Below are positions 1 through 6,100 of a stretch of 7,625 bases of DNA, in pieces. The number at the start of each line of letters is the position of its first letter. The stretch's first letter is position 1. The notes beneath the pieces are model-generated. The model saw only the letters and a list, made by a program, of their open reading frames with translations. It searched no databases and was not told the DNA's origin. The position numbers and the translations under genes were made by a program. Origin of the DNA: JAEZKC01 sp046538945. Its GTDB lineage: Bacteria; Fibrobacterota; Chitinivibrionia; Chitinivibrionales; Chitinispirillaceae. The stretch is from assembly GCA_046538945.1 (NCBI GenBank), contig JBKHHW010000158.1, positions 1 through 7,625 on the forward strand. Reading direction: 5' to 3'.

Positions 1-378
1 CAGGGGCTCTGACACCCATTGAAGCATGGATGACATGATGATACCGTCCAGAACGGAATCGCCGAAGGGGAGAAACTGGGCATCTCCGTTCACAGCCGCA
101 GCTTTTCTGTGGGGTCCTGCAGCGATACGAAGAGAACCGAGCGCCAGGTCGAGGCAGATGACCTTTGAATTTTCAGGCAGTGGAGCAGCGTATTCAAGCA
201 GCTTGCCCGTGCCCCCTCCGATATCGCACCAGGTTTCTCCCTGTTCTATCTCTGCCCGCAGGCGCTGAGCAAGCTTCCGCAGTATGCTATTTTGCACCTC
301 AGCATCTGAATCGTAGAATCGGGCATTTCTGCCAAAGAGGCTGGCGATTCTTTTTTTGGGGACTTGGGAGACTACCAT
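1..378 (-). CDS. bioC: Malonyl-[ACP] O-methyltransferase BioC-like, N-terminal 126 residues (runs off the window)
   Basis: This is the start of a class I SAM-dependent methyltransferase; its 3' part lies beyond the left edge. In biotin synthesis, BioC methylates the free carboxyl of malonyl-ACP (or CoA) so that the cytosolic fatty-acid machinery can elongate it to pimeloyl-ACP methyl ester. Seen in the sequence: the BioC-type N-terminus KKRIASLFGRNARFYDSDAEVQ (residues 8-29; FGR-x-A-x-x-YD-x-x-A-x-x-Q pattern), SAM motif I DIGGGTGKL at 52-60, the acidic end of strand 2 at CLDLALGSL (75-83), and motif II into the post-II segment GDAQFLPFGDSVLDG with SMLQW at 117-121, matching the xLQW segment of BioC. 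The start is ATG at 378. It has no clear Shine-Dalgarno sequence, and the frame stays open upstream, so an earlier non-ATG start is possible. No bio neighbour is visible; any would lie to the left. A generic methyltransferase is the alternative, but the N-terminal pattern favours BioC. Confidence 0.75.
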   Translation of the reverse strand, partial: MVVSQVPKKRIASLFGRNARFYDSDAEVQNSILRKLAQRLRAEIEQGETWCDIGGGTGKLLEYAAPLPENSKVICLDLALGSLRIAAGPHRKAAAVNGDAQFLPFGDSVLDGIIMSSMLQWVSEPL

Positions 379-651
379 GGCTGCTTTAAACTGAATGGAG
401 GCATACTTAATCAATAATAATATAGTAAAGCATAAAATATTCGATCCCTGCTCTAACCGCAATTCAAATCTTTGATGCTCAGGGGCATAGGGCAGAAGTG
501 GGGAAGTGAGGCTTTTGGAATTCTTCTGTAAAAACCCGTTATTTCCAGCTTTTCACATAGCCAGCATCTCCCGCTACTCCTGAAAAATCGGCCATAACTG
601 GTGCGAAATACGTTATATTTAGGTGATGGTGAAAGGACATAATCTGAATCT
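379..651. promoter_or_regulatory. Divergent intergenic region between bioC-like and TPR genes
   Basis: This 273 bp gap has no convincing gene; a 68-codon leftward frame inside it has no family features and overlaps the TPR start. The bioC-proximal end (about 400-445) is very AT-rich and holds a possible leftward -10 (TATTAT, complement of 417-422) with only a poor -35 at normal spacing. On the rightward side TATATT at 614-619 could be a -10 for the TPR gene, again without a good -35. GAAAGGA at 631-637 is the only Shine-Dalgarno-like sequence before the TPR start and sits an unusually long 14 nt from the ATG. I see no stable hairpin followed by a T-run and no riboswitch-like structure. Confidence 0.35.
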
Positions 652-1665
652 ATGAGCATTATCCGCGTTTTTCCTCTATTAGTTCTGACACTGATCTGCG
701 CATCTGCTGTTATTTCGGCTCAGAGCAAAGCGGCATCATCCGCTCAGAAGCTGATGGTTCAGCAGAAGTACAAGGATGCCACAAAGCTTGTTTCCGATCA
801 TCTCAAATCAAATCCGGATGACTTCGACGCCCTCTATACCCTGGCCACCATCGAGCAGACAAGAATCCTGGATTATGAATCGTATATGGTGGATGGTACA
901 AGATTCGAGAAACTGGCGGACAGTACCTGCAAAATTCTCCAAAGCAGGCTGAGTTCGCTTTCCGGGGAGGACTCGATACGGTGTTTGTTCTACACAGCCA
1001 ATCTGATAGGAGGCATCGGTGTGATGCAGGCCAAATCGGGGGCCTGGTTTGACGGGGTCAAGAATGCGGTGAGCTCGGTCGGTATGCTCAAAGAAGTCAA
1101 AGAACTGGATTCGGATTTTGTGGCCGCGGATCTGGGCATAGGCGCTTTCGATTACTACCTCAGCACCAGTTTCAAGTGGCTTCCTTTTGTGACTGAAGAC
1201 AAGATGGAACAGGGAATCATCGCTATTGAGCGGGCTCTGCAGGCACCCTTTCCCTTCAACCATGCAGCCCAAAACACTCTCAGCTGGATTCTTATTGACC
1301 GTAAACAGTATCCCCGGGCGGATTCGCTTGCCCGTTCAGTTCTGTCTGAGTTGCCTGACAACACCATCTTTCTGCGGATCAGGGCACTGATAGCCCTCTG
1401 GACCGGGCAGTACAAATCTGCTCTGTCCATGTCAGAGGAGATTATCCGTACATCCACGACAAGAAACCCGGTCAACTGGTCTGATCTGGTTACCGGGTAT
1501 TACATAAAAGTACACTGTTATGAGCATGCCAGGGACAAAAAGAAAGCCTACAGTGCTGCACAGAAAATCCTGAACACTCCCATCCCATCTGCTTACAGGG
1601 AAATCCCTCACATCAAAAAGCACCTCAAGTATCTCAAAGAGATCCGTTCAAAGAATAGGCCCTAA
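652..1665 (+). CDS. Secreted TPR-like repeat protein
   Basis: A 337-residue protein with a Sec signal peptide (about residues 1-23, likely cut after VISA), so it is predicted to be periplasmic or surface-exposed. The Cys at 16 is preceded by LI, not a lipobox, so it is probably not a lipoprotein. The mature part is alpha-helical with TPR-like helical pairs: 30-66 (with the NPDDFDALYTLA turn typical of TPRs), about 150-200, 205-240 and 240-265, plus a last helical pair near 285-310. A conserved-looking centre, AADLGIGAFDYYLS at 158-171 followed by KWLPF and a run of small/hydrophobic residues, resembles secreted TPR proteins found in several Gram-negative phyla. Such proteins act as binding scaffolds, so no enzymatic role is proposed. 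A stop lies just upstream in frame (640-642), fixing ATG 652 as the only sensible start. The gene ends 4 bp before the Wzi-like gene, so the two are probably co-transcribed and translationally coupled. Its specific function is unknown. Confidence 0.8.
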   Translation: MSIIRVFPLLVLTLICASAVISAQSKAASSAQKLMVQQKYKDATKLVSDHLKSNPDDFDALYTLATIEQTRILDYESYMVDGTRFEKLADSTCKILQSRLSSLSGEDSIRCLFYTANLIGGIGVMQAKSGAWFDGVKNAVSSVGMLKEVKELDSDFVAADLGIGAFDYYLSTSFKWLPFVTEDKMEQGIIAIERALQAPFPFNHAAQNTLSWILIDRKQYPRADSLARSVLSELPDNTIFLRIRALIALWTGQYKSALSMSEEIIRTSTTRNPVNWSDLVTGYYIKVHCYEHARDKKKAYSAAQKILNTPIPSAYREIPHIKKHLKYLKEIRSKNRP

Positions 1666-1669
1666 AAGG

Positions 1670-3280
1670 ATGACACACAAATTCCATTTCGCACTGATAG
1701 TGAACATTTTTCTGCTTTGCTCGTTTTCTTTTGCAGGATATAATCCTCTTTACCGCCTCGATCCGGCTCTTGACCGTCTGGTCAACAGACTTCAGGTCAG
1801 GCACAGAACCGCTCCACGCTCCTTTGACCTGCAGCCTCTGCGCTACTTTGAACTGCGGAACTATCTGGATTCTCTTCCCGAAGGTTCTCTCTCCGGGCAG
1901 GAAGAATACCTTCTAAAGTCCCTGTCAAACAGACTGAGAGCAGACGGCGGTCTTTACAGTTACCATAACAGTAGAAAACAGGTCAACATTAGGATCAATC
2001 TGAACCTTCTGGGCGAGGTCAGGGGGAGTGCGAAGGGTAAAGCTTTGGGGGGCAGAGGAATCATAAGCCCTCTTCTGAGCGGAAATGTCGGCCGGTTCTC
2101 TTTTTATTCCGCGATTGATGTATGGACAGAATACCGTTCGGACACTCTGTTCGAGGAAAGTGACTATCAGCCGTATAACGGCGTGCCGTACAATATCTAC
2201 GGCAGAGAGCACGCAAGCAGTCACCTGCGCTCTTCCGATCTTCCCCGGGGAGGTGTCGTGTATGATGCGGACTGGGTGAAGCTTGAAACCGCTATTGATT
2301 ATCTGAAGTTCGGCCCGGCCGTGCACTTTCCTTTAACTCTGTCGGGTGAGGCTCCGCCGATCACCTATGCAAGGGCGAAACTGGATCTTGGTATTCTCGA
2401 ATACCAGCATATAGCGGGGCTTCTGCGGAGTCAGAGAGACAAACCCAAATATCTTTACGCGCACAGACTTTCCGGTTCACTTGCAGATGGTGCGTTTCAT
2501 TTCGGGCTCAATGAGCTTATCGTGGGCGGGAGTACAACCGACCAGCAGGGGCCTGAGGATCCCGACAACTCTCTGCGTATGGAATATTACGGAGAAGAAC
2601 GTGACTGGGAGTGGACTTATTTCATCCCTTTCGTGCCGTTCAAGTTCGTGGAGCACTACATCGGGGATAAGGACAATGCGGCAATATCCGTCGATCTGAG
2701 TCTCCTCTGGCCCCGTAATTTCAGACTCTACGGGGAATTCTTTCTGGATGATTTCCTTTCTCCCTGGAAGATGTTTACCGATGATTTCGGAAACAAGTGG
2801 GCTTTTACCGCGGGGATGCAGTATTACAACCATGTTTTCTCCAGGGATGTGAGCGCGGGGATTGAGTACAGCAGGATCGAACCCTGGGTGTACACTCATT
2901 TCTACGGCGGAAGTCACCGTCTTGATCATTTCGACAAACCTCTCGGGTCAAAAATGGGACCTAACTCACAGGCGCTGATCGCATCCTGCGACATCGGTTT
3001 GACAAAAAGAATAACAGCAGGGCTGCAGGTGACCAGCATGGCCAAAGGCTCATCCCGGGGTAGCAGAATAACCGATGTGCATCAGGATCCCGATGATCCC
3101 AATCCCGACCCACTGACCAAAACCTTTCTGGGCCCGGGAACGGTTCATCACTTCCGCCCCGGTATTTATGCCAGCTATGACCCGTTCGGTATCTTCAAAC
3201 TGAACGGAATTCTAGAGGTGGATCTTGATCAGGACAGAGGTTCAGTTCACCTGGGACTCGATGGCGGTCTGTGCTTCTGA
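1670..3280 (+). CDS. Capsule assembly Wzi-like outer-membrane beta-barrel protein
   Basis: A 536-residue outer-membrane protein. Residues 1-22 are a signal peptide (cleavage likely after SFA). A helical, charged N-terminal part (28-92) precedes a long series of alternating amphipathic strands, and the chain ends in GGLCF with a C-terminal Phe, as expected of a BAM-assembled barrel. The segment from YYGEERDWEW (306-315) through SLLWPRNFRLYGEFFLDD (344-361), GIEYSRIEPWVYTH (397-410) and PLGSKMGPNSQAL (424-436) follows the pattern of the Wzi capsule-assembly family. In enteric bacteria Wzi anchors group 1 capsule at the cell surface, whereas distant homologues in other phyla are mostly uncharacterised. 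An Asp/Pro-rich stretch at 472-481 probably lies in an extracellular loop. The start overlaps no gene but is 4 nt behind the TPR gene. AAAAGG abuts the ATG, too close to act as its own ribosome site, which suggests coupling to upstream translation. No capsule export genes (wza, wzc) are visible, so a capsule role is inferred. Confidence 0.72.
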   Translation: MTHKFHFALIVNIFLLCSFSFAGYNPLYRLDPALDRLVNRLQVRHRTAPRSFDLQPLRYFELRNYLDSLPEGSLSGQEEYLLKSLSNRLRADGGLYSYHNSRKQVNIRINLNLLGEVRGSAKGKALGGRGIISPLLSGNVGRFSFYSAIDVWTEYRSDTLFEESDYQPYNGVPYNIYGREHASSHLRSSDLPRGGVVYDADWVKLETAIDYLKFGPAVHFPLTLSGEAPPITYARAKLDLGILEYQHIAGLLRSQRDKPKYLYAHRLSGSLADGAFHFGLNELIVGGSTTDQQGPEDPDNSLRMEYYGEERDWEWTYFIPFVPFKFVEHYIGDKDNAAISVDLSLLWPRNFRLYGEFFLDDFLSPWKMFTDDFGNKWAFTAGMQYYNHVFSRDVSAGIEYSRIEPWVYTHFYGGSHRLDHFDKPLGSKMGPNSQALIASCDIGLTKRITAGLQVTSMAKGSSRGSRITDVHQDPDDPNPDPLTKTFLGPGTVHHFRPGIYASYDPFGIFKLNGILEVDLDQDRGSVHLGLDGGLCF

Positions 3281-3375
3281 AAGCAGAAGTTGATTGTCTG
3301 CAGTAGAGGCCGCAATCACAAACAAACACCCGCGGGGTTCAGAATGTCATGCAGTAGTTTACAGATTCCCGGAAC

Positions 3376-3379
3376 AGGA
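3376..3379 (+). promoter_or_regulatory. Shine-Dalgarno sequence deciding the acetyltransferase start
   Basis: AGGA lies 7 nt before ATG 3387. The frame is open further upstream, to a TTG at 3294, but those 31 codons do not resemble the family and have no ribosome site. ATG 3387 gives an N-terminus that aligns with maltose acetyltransferases from the first residues, so it is taken as the true start. Confidence 0.75.
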
Positions 3380-3386
3380 TAGTGCT

Positions 3387-3944
3387 ATGAAGTCCGAAAA
3401 AGAAAAGATGCTCGCGGGTGAACTGTACGATGCTTCCGATGCTCAGCTTGAAAAAGAGAGAAGACGGGCCAGAAATCTGGTATACGATTATAACCACTCC
3501 AGGCCCGATGAGGAGGAAAAACGCACAGACTTGATGAGAACGCTCATCAAAGCGCAAGGGTGGTTCAAGATCGAGCCGCCGTTTCACTGTGATTACGGAT
3601 ACAACATCGAGGTGGGTGCAGGCTTCTACGCCAATTTCAATTGTGTCATTCTGGATGTGAACAGGGTGGTGATCGGTAGTGACGTGATGTTCGGTCCGGG
3701 GGTGCAGATCTACACTGCCGGGCACCCGCTTGATCCTCAGGAAAGGCTGAAAAGCCTTGAGTTCGGAAAACAGGTGACGATCGGGGACAATGTCTGGATA
3801 GGGGGTGGAGCGATTATCTGCCCGGGGGTGAAAATCGGAAGCGGTACTACCATTGGCGCCGGAAGTGTGGTAACGAAGGATATTCCGGAAAATGTGATGG
3901 CTGCGGGGAATCCCTGCAGGGTGATAAGGGAGCTTTCCTGGTGA
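3387..3944 (+). CDS. Maltose/galactoside-type sugar O-acetyltransferase (left-handed beta-helix)
   Basis: A 185-residue cytosolic acetyl-CoA-dependent sugar O-acetyltransferase of the Maa/LacA/NodL group; E. coli Maa has 183 residues, so this is full length. The N-terminal mac domain is clear: KSEKEKMLAGELYDASD (2-18), RARNLVYDYNHS (28-38) and IEPPFHCDYGYNIEVG (62-77). Hexapeptide repeats that form the left-handed beta-helix follow (about 72-165). Visible catalytic residues are H113 in TAGHPLD, the acid/base equivalent of LacA His115, and N85 in YANFN, equivalent to LacA Asn85. WIGGG at 137-141 and the C-terminal AAGNPCRVIREL are also family hallmarks. The real acceptor sugar cannot be read from the sequence; maltose, galactosides, lipochito-oligosaccharides or surface polysaccharide sugars are all seen in this family. 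Its stop overlaps the DUF429 start by 4 nt. Lying beyond a Wzi-like gene, it may modify an envelope sugar, but this is inference; maa is the closest named homologue. Confidence 0.88.
   Translation: MKSEKEKMLAGELYDASDAQLEKERRRARNLVYDYNHSRPDEEEKRTDLMRTLIKAQGWFKIEPPFHCDYGYNIEVGAGFYANFNCVILDVNRVVIGSDVMFGPGVQIYTAGHPLDPQERLKSLEFGKQVTIGDNVWIGGGAIICPGVKIGSGTTIGAGSVVTKDIPENVMAAGNPCRVIRELSW
3926..3932 (+). promoter_or_regulatory. Shine-Dalgarno sequence for the DUF429 gene
   Basis: AAGGGAG inside the end of the acetyltransferase gene sits 8 nt before GTG 3941, a near-ideal spacing. It supports the GTG that overlaps the upstream stop (GTGA) over the in-frame ATG at 3956, which would be 23 nt away. Confidence 0.75.
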
Positions 3945-4669
3945 TAGAAACGGCAATGGCCGGCGGCGTTGACGGCTGCAGAGGAGGCTGGTTCTCAGTC
4001 TTTCTGTCCTCTTCGGGAGAGTGGAAAGCTGCCCTTTACCCTGACCTGATCTCTCTTTGGCTCGATTGGGAGAATTCGGTGTCTCAGATTCTGATCGATA
4101 TTCCGATCGGGTTCAGAGACTCGGGCGGGGAGGAAAGAAGTTGTGATACTCTGGCCAGAAAGAAATTGGGAAAACAAAAGGGTTCGAGCGTTTTCAGGGT
4201 CCCCTGCCGCCGGGCTGTCTACTGCAGCGATTACGGATCGGCAAACAGTGAAAACAGAAGATTCACCGGGAAGGGGCTTTCCAAGCAGGCGTTCAACATC
4301 ATATCCAAAATGAGAGAAGCTGATCAGCTGCTGCGGCTTGTTTCCCGGGCCAGAAACCTATTCAGGGAATCTCACCCCGAGGTCTGTTTTGCGGCTCTGG
4401 CCGGAAAAGCCCCGGTTTATGCCAAGAACAGCCCGGCCGGTTTCGGGGAGAGACTCAGTATCCTTAAATCAGTTCTGCCGGATGCGCAAACAGTGGTTGA
4501 ATACTCGATGAACAGATTCAGGCGAAAGGATGTGGCCAGGGATGATATTCTGGATGCACTGGTTCTGGCCGTATCGGCACTGAACGGCCCTGCAAAGCTA
4601 TCTTCTTTACCTAAGAGACCTGAATACGACAGTTCCGGACTGAGAATGGAAATTGTGCTTCCTGATTAG
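3941..4669 (+). CDS. DUF429 family protein (predicted RNase H-fold nuclease)
   Basis: A 242-residue soluble protein of the DUF429 family, which sequence analysis of others places in the RNase H-like fold and predicts to be a nuclease; no biochemical role is settled. Family motifs in order: GGVDGCRGGWF at 8-18 (first acidic residue D11), LIDIPIGFRD at 51-60 (D53), CDTLARKKLG at 68-77, SSVFRVPCRRAV at 82-93, GKGLSKQAFNI at 110-120, the RESHPEVCFAAL block at 142-153 (E143, H145, E147), and ARDDILDALVLA at 199-210 (D201, D202). The acidic residues are placed as expected for a metal-dependent active site. Length is normal for the family. It starts at GTG 3941, overlapping the acetyltransferase stop by 4 nt, so the two are translationally coupled. 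Why a predicted nuclease is paired with a sugar acetyltransferase is not apparent. Confidence 0.85.
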   Translation: MIETAMAGGVDGCRGGWFSVFLSSSGEWKAALYPDLISLWLDWENSVSQILIDIPIGFRDSGGEERSCDTLARKKLGKQKGSSVFRVPCRRAVYCSDYGSANSENRRFTGKGLSKQAFNIISKMREADQLLRLVSRARNLFRESHPEVCFAALAGKAPVYAKNSPAGFGERLSILKSVLPDAQTVVEYSMNRFRRKDVARDDILDALVLAVSALNGPAKLSSLPKRPEYDSSGLRMEIVLPD

Positions 4670-4713
4670 CACGGAAGTCGCAGTTTCCTGCAGCCCCCAT
4701 CTTTATCCACCGT

Positions 4714-4719
4714 TATAAT
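4714..4719 (+). promoter_or_regulatory. Possible -10 element for the glycosyltransferase gene
   Basis: TATAAT, a perfect match to the sigma-70 -10 consensus, lies in the gap after the DUF429 gene, about 85 nt before ATG 4804. There is no good -35 sequence 16-18 nt upstream and no extended -10 TG, so this is only a candidate. The gap of about 130 bp and the lack of a strong terminator before it leave open whether the glycosyltransferase is transcribed alone or by read-through. Confidence 0.3.
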
Positions 4720-4803
4720 TCCATCTCCCGGCCCATTATCTATTTTACACTATACGTTTGTTGAAGTGATCATTTTTTGAGCAAACCGCAGAGATTGGAT
4801 GTA

Positions 4804-5553
4804 ATGCAGAAAACTTCCGCAGTTATTCCCTGTTATAACGAAGGTTCCAGACTCGACCTTGAGGAGTTCAGGCGCTATCTGGAGTCTGAACCCGCCGTCG
4901 ATTTTTGTTTCGTGGACGACGGAAGCGGCGATGACACTTTGCAGCTTCTGGAAAAGCTCGCATCAGATAAGCCTGACCGTGTGAGAATTGTCCGCAACAG
5001 CAGAAATATGGGCAAGGCGGAAGCTGTGAGAAGAGGAATTCTGGATTCCCTTTGCAGTGGTAAGTACTCCTATGTGGGATATTTCGATGCAGACCTCTCT
5101 ACCCCACTTTCCCAGATCGGACGTCTGCGTAATGTCATGGAAAACGATTCAAGCTGTATTCTGGTTCTGGGGTCGCGCTTCCGGCATATGGGTGCGCAAA
5201 TCATCCGCAACGAGATGAGGCATTATCTGGGACGGGTGTTCTCCACCTTCGCCAGCCTGATTCTTAAACTTCCGGTCTATGATACTCAGTGCGGGGCCAA
5301 ACTTTTACGTGCACAGGAAGCGGCCCGTCTGTTCGAGGAACCCTTCATCAGCAGGTGGCTCTTTGATGTGGAAATTCTTGCACGGGTGATCAATTTGAAG
5401 GGGTATGAAGCGACCATGATGGAAGTCAAGGAAATGCCGCTTCAGAAGTGGATTGAAAAAGGGGATTCAAGGCTCAGCTTCAAGTCTATTCTGCGGGTCC
5501 CCTTTGAACTGATGAAAATCCGAAGAAAATATTTTTCTTCCGGAAAGCACTAA
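4804..5553 (+). CDS. Family 2 glycosyltransferase, dolichyl/polyprenyl-phosphate glucosyltransferase-like
   Basis: A 249-residue GT-A fold family 2 glycosyltransferase resembling the DPG-synthase (ALG5-like) branch, which transfers a sugar from a nucleotide sugar to a polyprenyl phosphate carrier at the inner face of the cytoplasmic membrane. Seen: SAVIPCYNEGSRL at 5-17 (nucleotide-binding start), FVDDGSGDDT at 36-45, NMGKAEAVRRGI at 68-79, the metal-binding DAD in YFDADLSTPL (D95/D97), LGSR at 122-125, and the ALG5-type C-terminal catalytic block DTQCGAKL (160-167) with RWLFDVEIL (184-192). There is no N- or C-terminal transmembrane segment, so membrane contact is probably peripheral. The start is uncertain: ATG 4804 has GGA 4 nt upstream and gives a family-like N-terminus, while a TTG at 4777 (9 residues longer) has GAAGTG 8 nt upstream. 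It probably supplies a lipid-linked sugar for envelope glycans; donor and acceptor are not readable. Confidence 0.85.
   Translation: MQKTSAVIPCYNEGSRLDLEEFRRYLESEPAVDFCFVDDGSGDDTLQLLEKLASDKPDRVRIVRNSRNMGKAEAVRRGILDSLCSGKYSYVGYFDADLSTPLSQIGRLRNVMENDSSCILVLGSRFRHMGAQIIRNEMRHYLGRVFSTFASLILKLPVYDTQCGAKLLRAQEAARLFEEPFISRWLFDVEILARVINLKGYEATMMEVKEMPLQKWIEKGDSRLSFKSILRVPFELMKIRRKYFSSGKH
5522..5540. repeat. 8 bp inverted repeat at the 3' end of the glycosyltransferase gene
   Basis: GAAGAAAA (5522-5529) and TTTTCTTC (5533-5540) are perfect inverse complements around a TAT loop, inside the last codons of the glycosyltransferase and about 22 bp before the convergent lipoprotein stop. A weaker AT-only dyad (TAAAA/TTTTA, 5551-5564) follows. 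Together they could slow or end transcription from both sides, but the first stem is AT-rich and no clean T-run follows it directly, so an intrinsic terminator is not claimed. Confidence 0.3.
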
Positions 5554-5561
5554 AATTGTTT

Positions 5562-5954
5562 TTACCTGGATCTGATATCCAGTGAATCGAGAATCCTCTT
5601 GTTCCGCGGATTGCTCAGACAATCGGATACCCAGTTATACTCCTTGAACCCTCCGGGATAGCCGGCCAGCTTGCATATTCTGTTCTGGGCTTTAAAGAAA
5701 TCGTCTTCGATTCTCAGCTTTGCTGTCGGGTCCTCTACTTTGAAGGAATCGCTGTAAAAATAGGTCAACGAATCAAGCAGTGGATTGCACTGTTTCCATA
5801 AGGCCACCTGCTCCGCGGTCAGAGATGAATCGGCTGTCGGGACGAATTTGGGCACAGGTTTGACTTGCTGCCGTGATGTTTCTTCAGATTTTTTCTGTGC
5901 TCCGCATCCCAGGAGCAGAGCGGACATTACACTGAGAATTAAGACTCTGTACAC
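5562..5954 (-). CDS. Small predicted lipoprotein of unknown function
   Basis: A 130-residue protein with a lipoprotein signal peptide: a short hydrophobic core followed by the lipobox LLGC, with the lipidated Cys at 17. The next residues GAQKK carry no Asp at +2, so sorting to the outer membrane is likely by the enterobacterial rule, if that rule applies here. A polar, proline-containing linker (about 20-44) leads to a mainly helical domain (46-125) with three more cysteines (56, 94, 112), two of which could form a disulfide. I do not recognise the family. The start is GTG 5954, well supported by AAGGAG on the complementary strand 9 nt upstream. It converges on the glycosyltransferase gene with only 8 bp between stops, and diverges from rsmA. 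An internal ATG at codon 10 would cut the signal peptide and is rejected as the start. Confidence 0.75.
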   Translation of the reverse strand: MYRVLILSVMSALLLGCGAQKKSEETSRQQVKPVPKFVPTADSSLTAEQVALWKQCNPLLDSLTYFYSDSFKVEDPTAKLRIEDDFFKAQNRICKLAGYPGGFKEYNWVSDCLSNPRNKRILDSLDIRSR

Positions 5955-5963
5955 GGAAAACTT

Positions 5964-5969
5964 CTCCTT
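5964..5969 (-). promoter_or_regulatory. Shine-Dalgarno sequence for the lipoprotein gene
   Basis: On the complementary strand this reads AAGGAG, 9 nt before GTG 5954. It is the strongest ribosome binding site in the window and establishes the GTG as the lipoprotein start. Confidence 0.8.
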
Positions 5970-6002
5970 TTAGGACCCTCAGGCCGAAATGATTTGTGGC
6001 CG

Positions 6003-6075
6003 TTGCGTGATTTATATACTAAATTACTATATATAACTATATATTTCAAAATAATAGGACATCAATATATTTCCA
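6003..6075. promoter_or_regulatory. AT-rich divergent promoter region between the lipoprotein gene and rsmA
   Basis: This is the most AT-rich stretch in the window. Rightward, TTGCGT (6003-6008) and TACTAT (6025-6030), 16 nt apart, could be a weak sigma-70 promoter for rsmA. Leftward, on the complement, TTGATG (complement of 6060-6065) and TATAGT, 18 nt apart, could serve the lipoprotein gene. The two candidates overlap the same AT block, so they could interfere with each other. The base composition makes chance matches likely, so individual boxes are tentative. Confidence 0.4.
6026..6045. repeat. Two tandem 10 bp repeats in the divergent promoter region
   Basis: ACTATATATA (6026-6035) is followed directly by ACTATATATT (6036-6045), identical in 9 of 10 positions. 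The 10 bp period is about one helical turn. It overlaps the candidate promoter boxes of both divergent genes. It may be a protein-binding site or simply low-complexity AT sequence. Confidence 0.5.
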
Positions 6076-6100
6076 GCACGCAAAGGTATGAATTTCATTG

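Noticed and set aside
453..659. 68-codon leftward open frame in the intergenic region
   Set aside because: It overlaps the TPR gene start, and the product has no domain, signal or family pattern.
808..1272. 154-codon leftward open frame opposite the TPR gene
   Set aside because: It is the antisense shadow of a gene with a clear signal peptide and repeats, and its translation shows no family features.
3283..3318. Short inverted repeats after the Wzi-like gene (GCAGA/TCTGC and TGATTG/CAATCA) as a terminator
   Set aside because: The stems are 5-6 bp, overlap each other, and have no following T-run.
3294..3386. Upstream extension of the acetyltransferase to a TTG start
   Set aside because: The extra 31 residues do not fit the family, and ATG 3387 has a well-spaced AGGA and aligns with Maa from residue 1.
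4673..4691. GGAA/TTCC and GCAG/CTGC dyads after the DUF429 gene as a terminator
   Set aside because: The stems are only 4 bp and no T-run follows.
5982..6001. GGCC...GGCC dyad in the leader of the lipoprotein gene as a riboswitch or operator
   Set aside because: Only 4 bp pair, with no further conserved structure; GGCC is self-complementary, so chance is likely.
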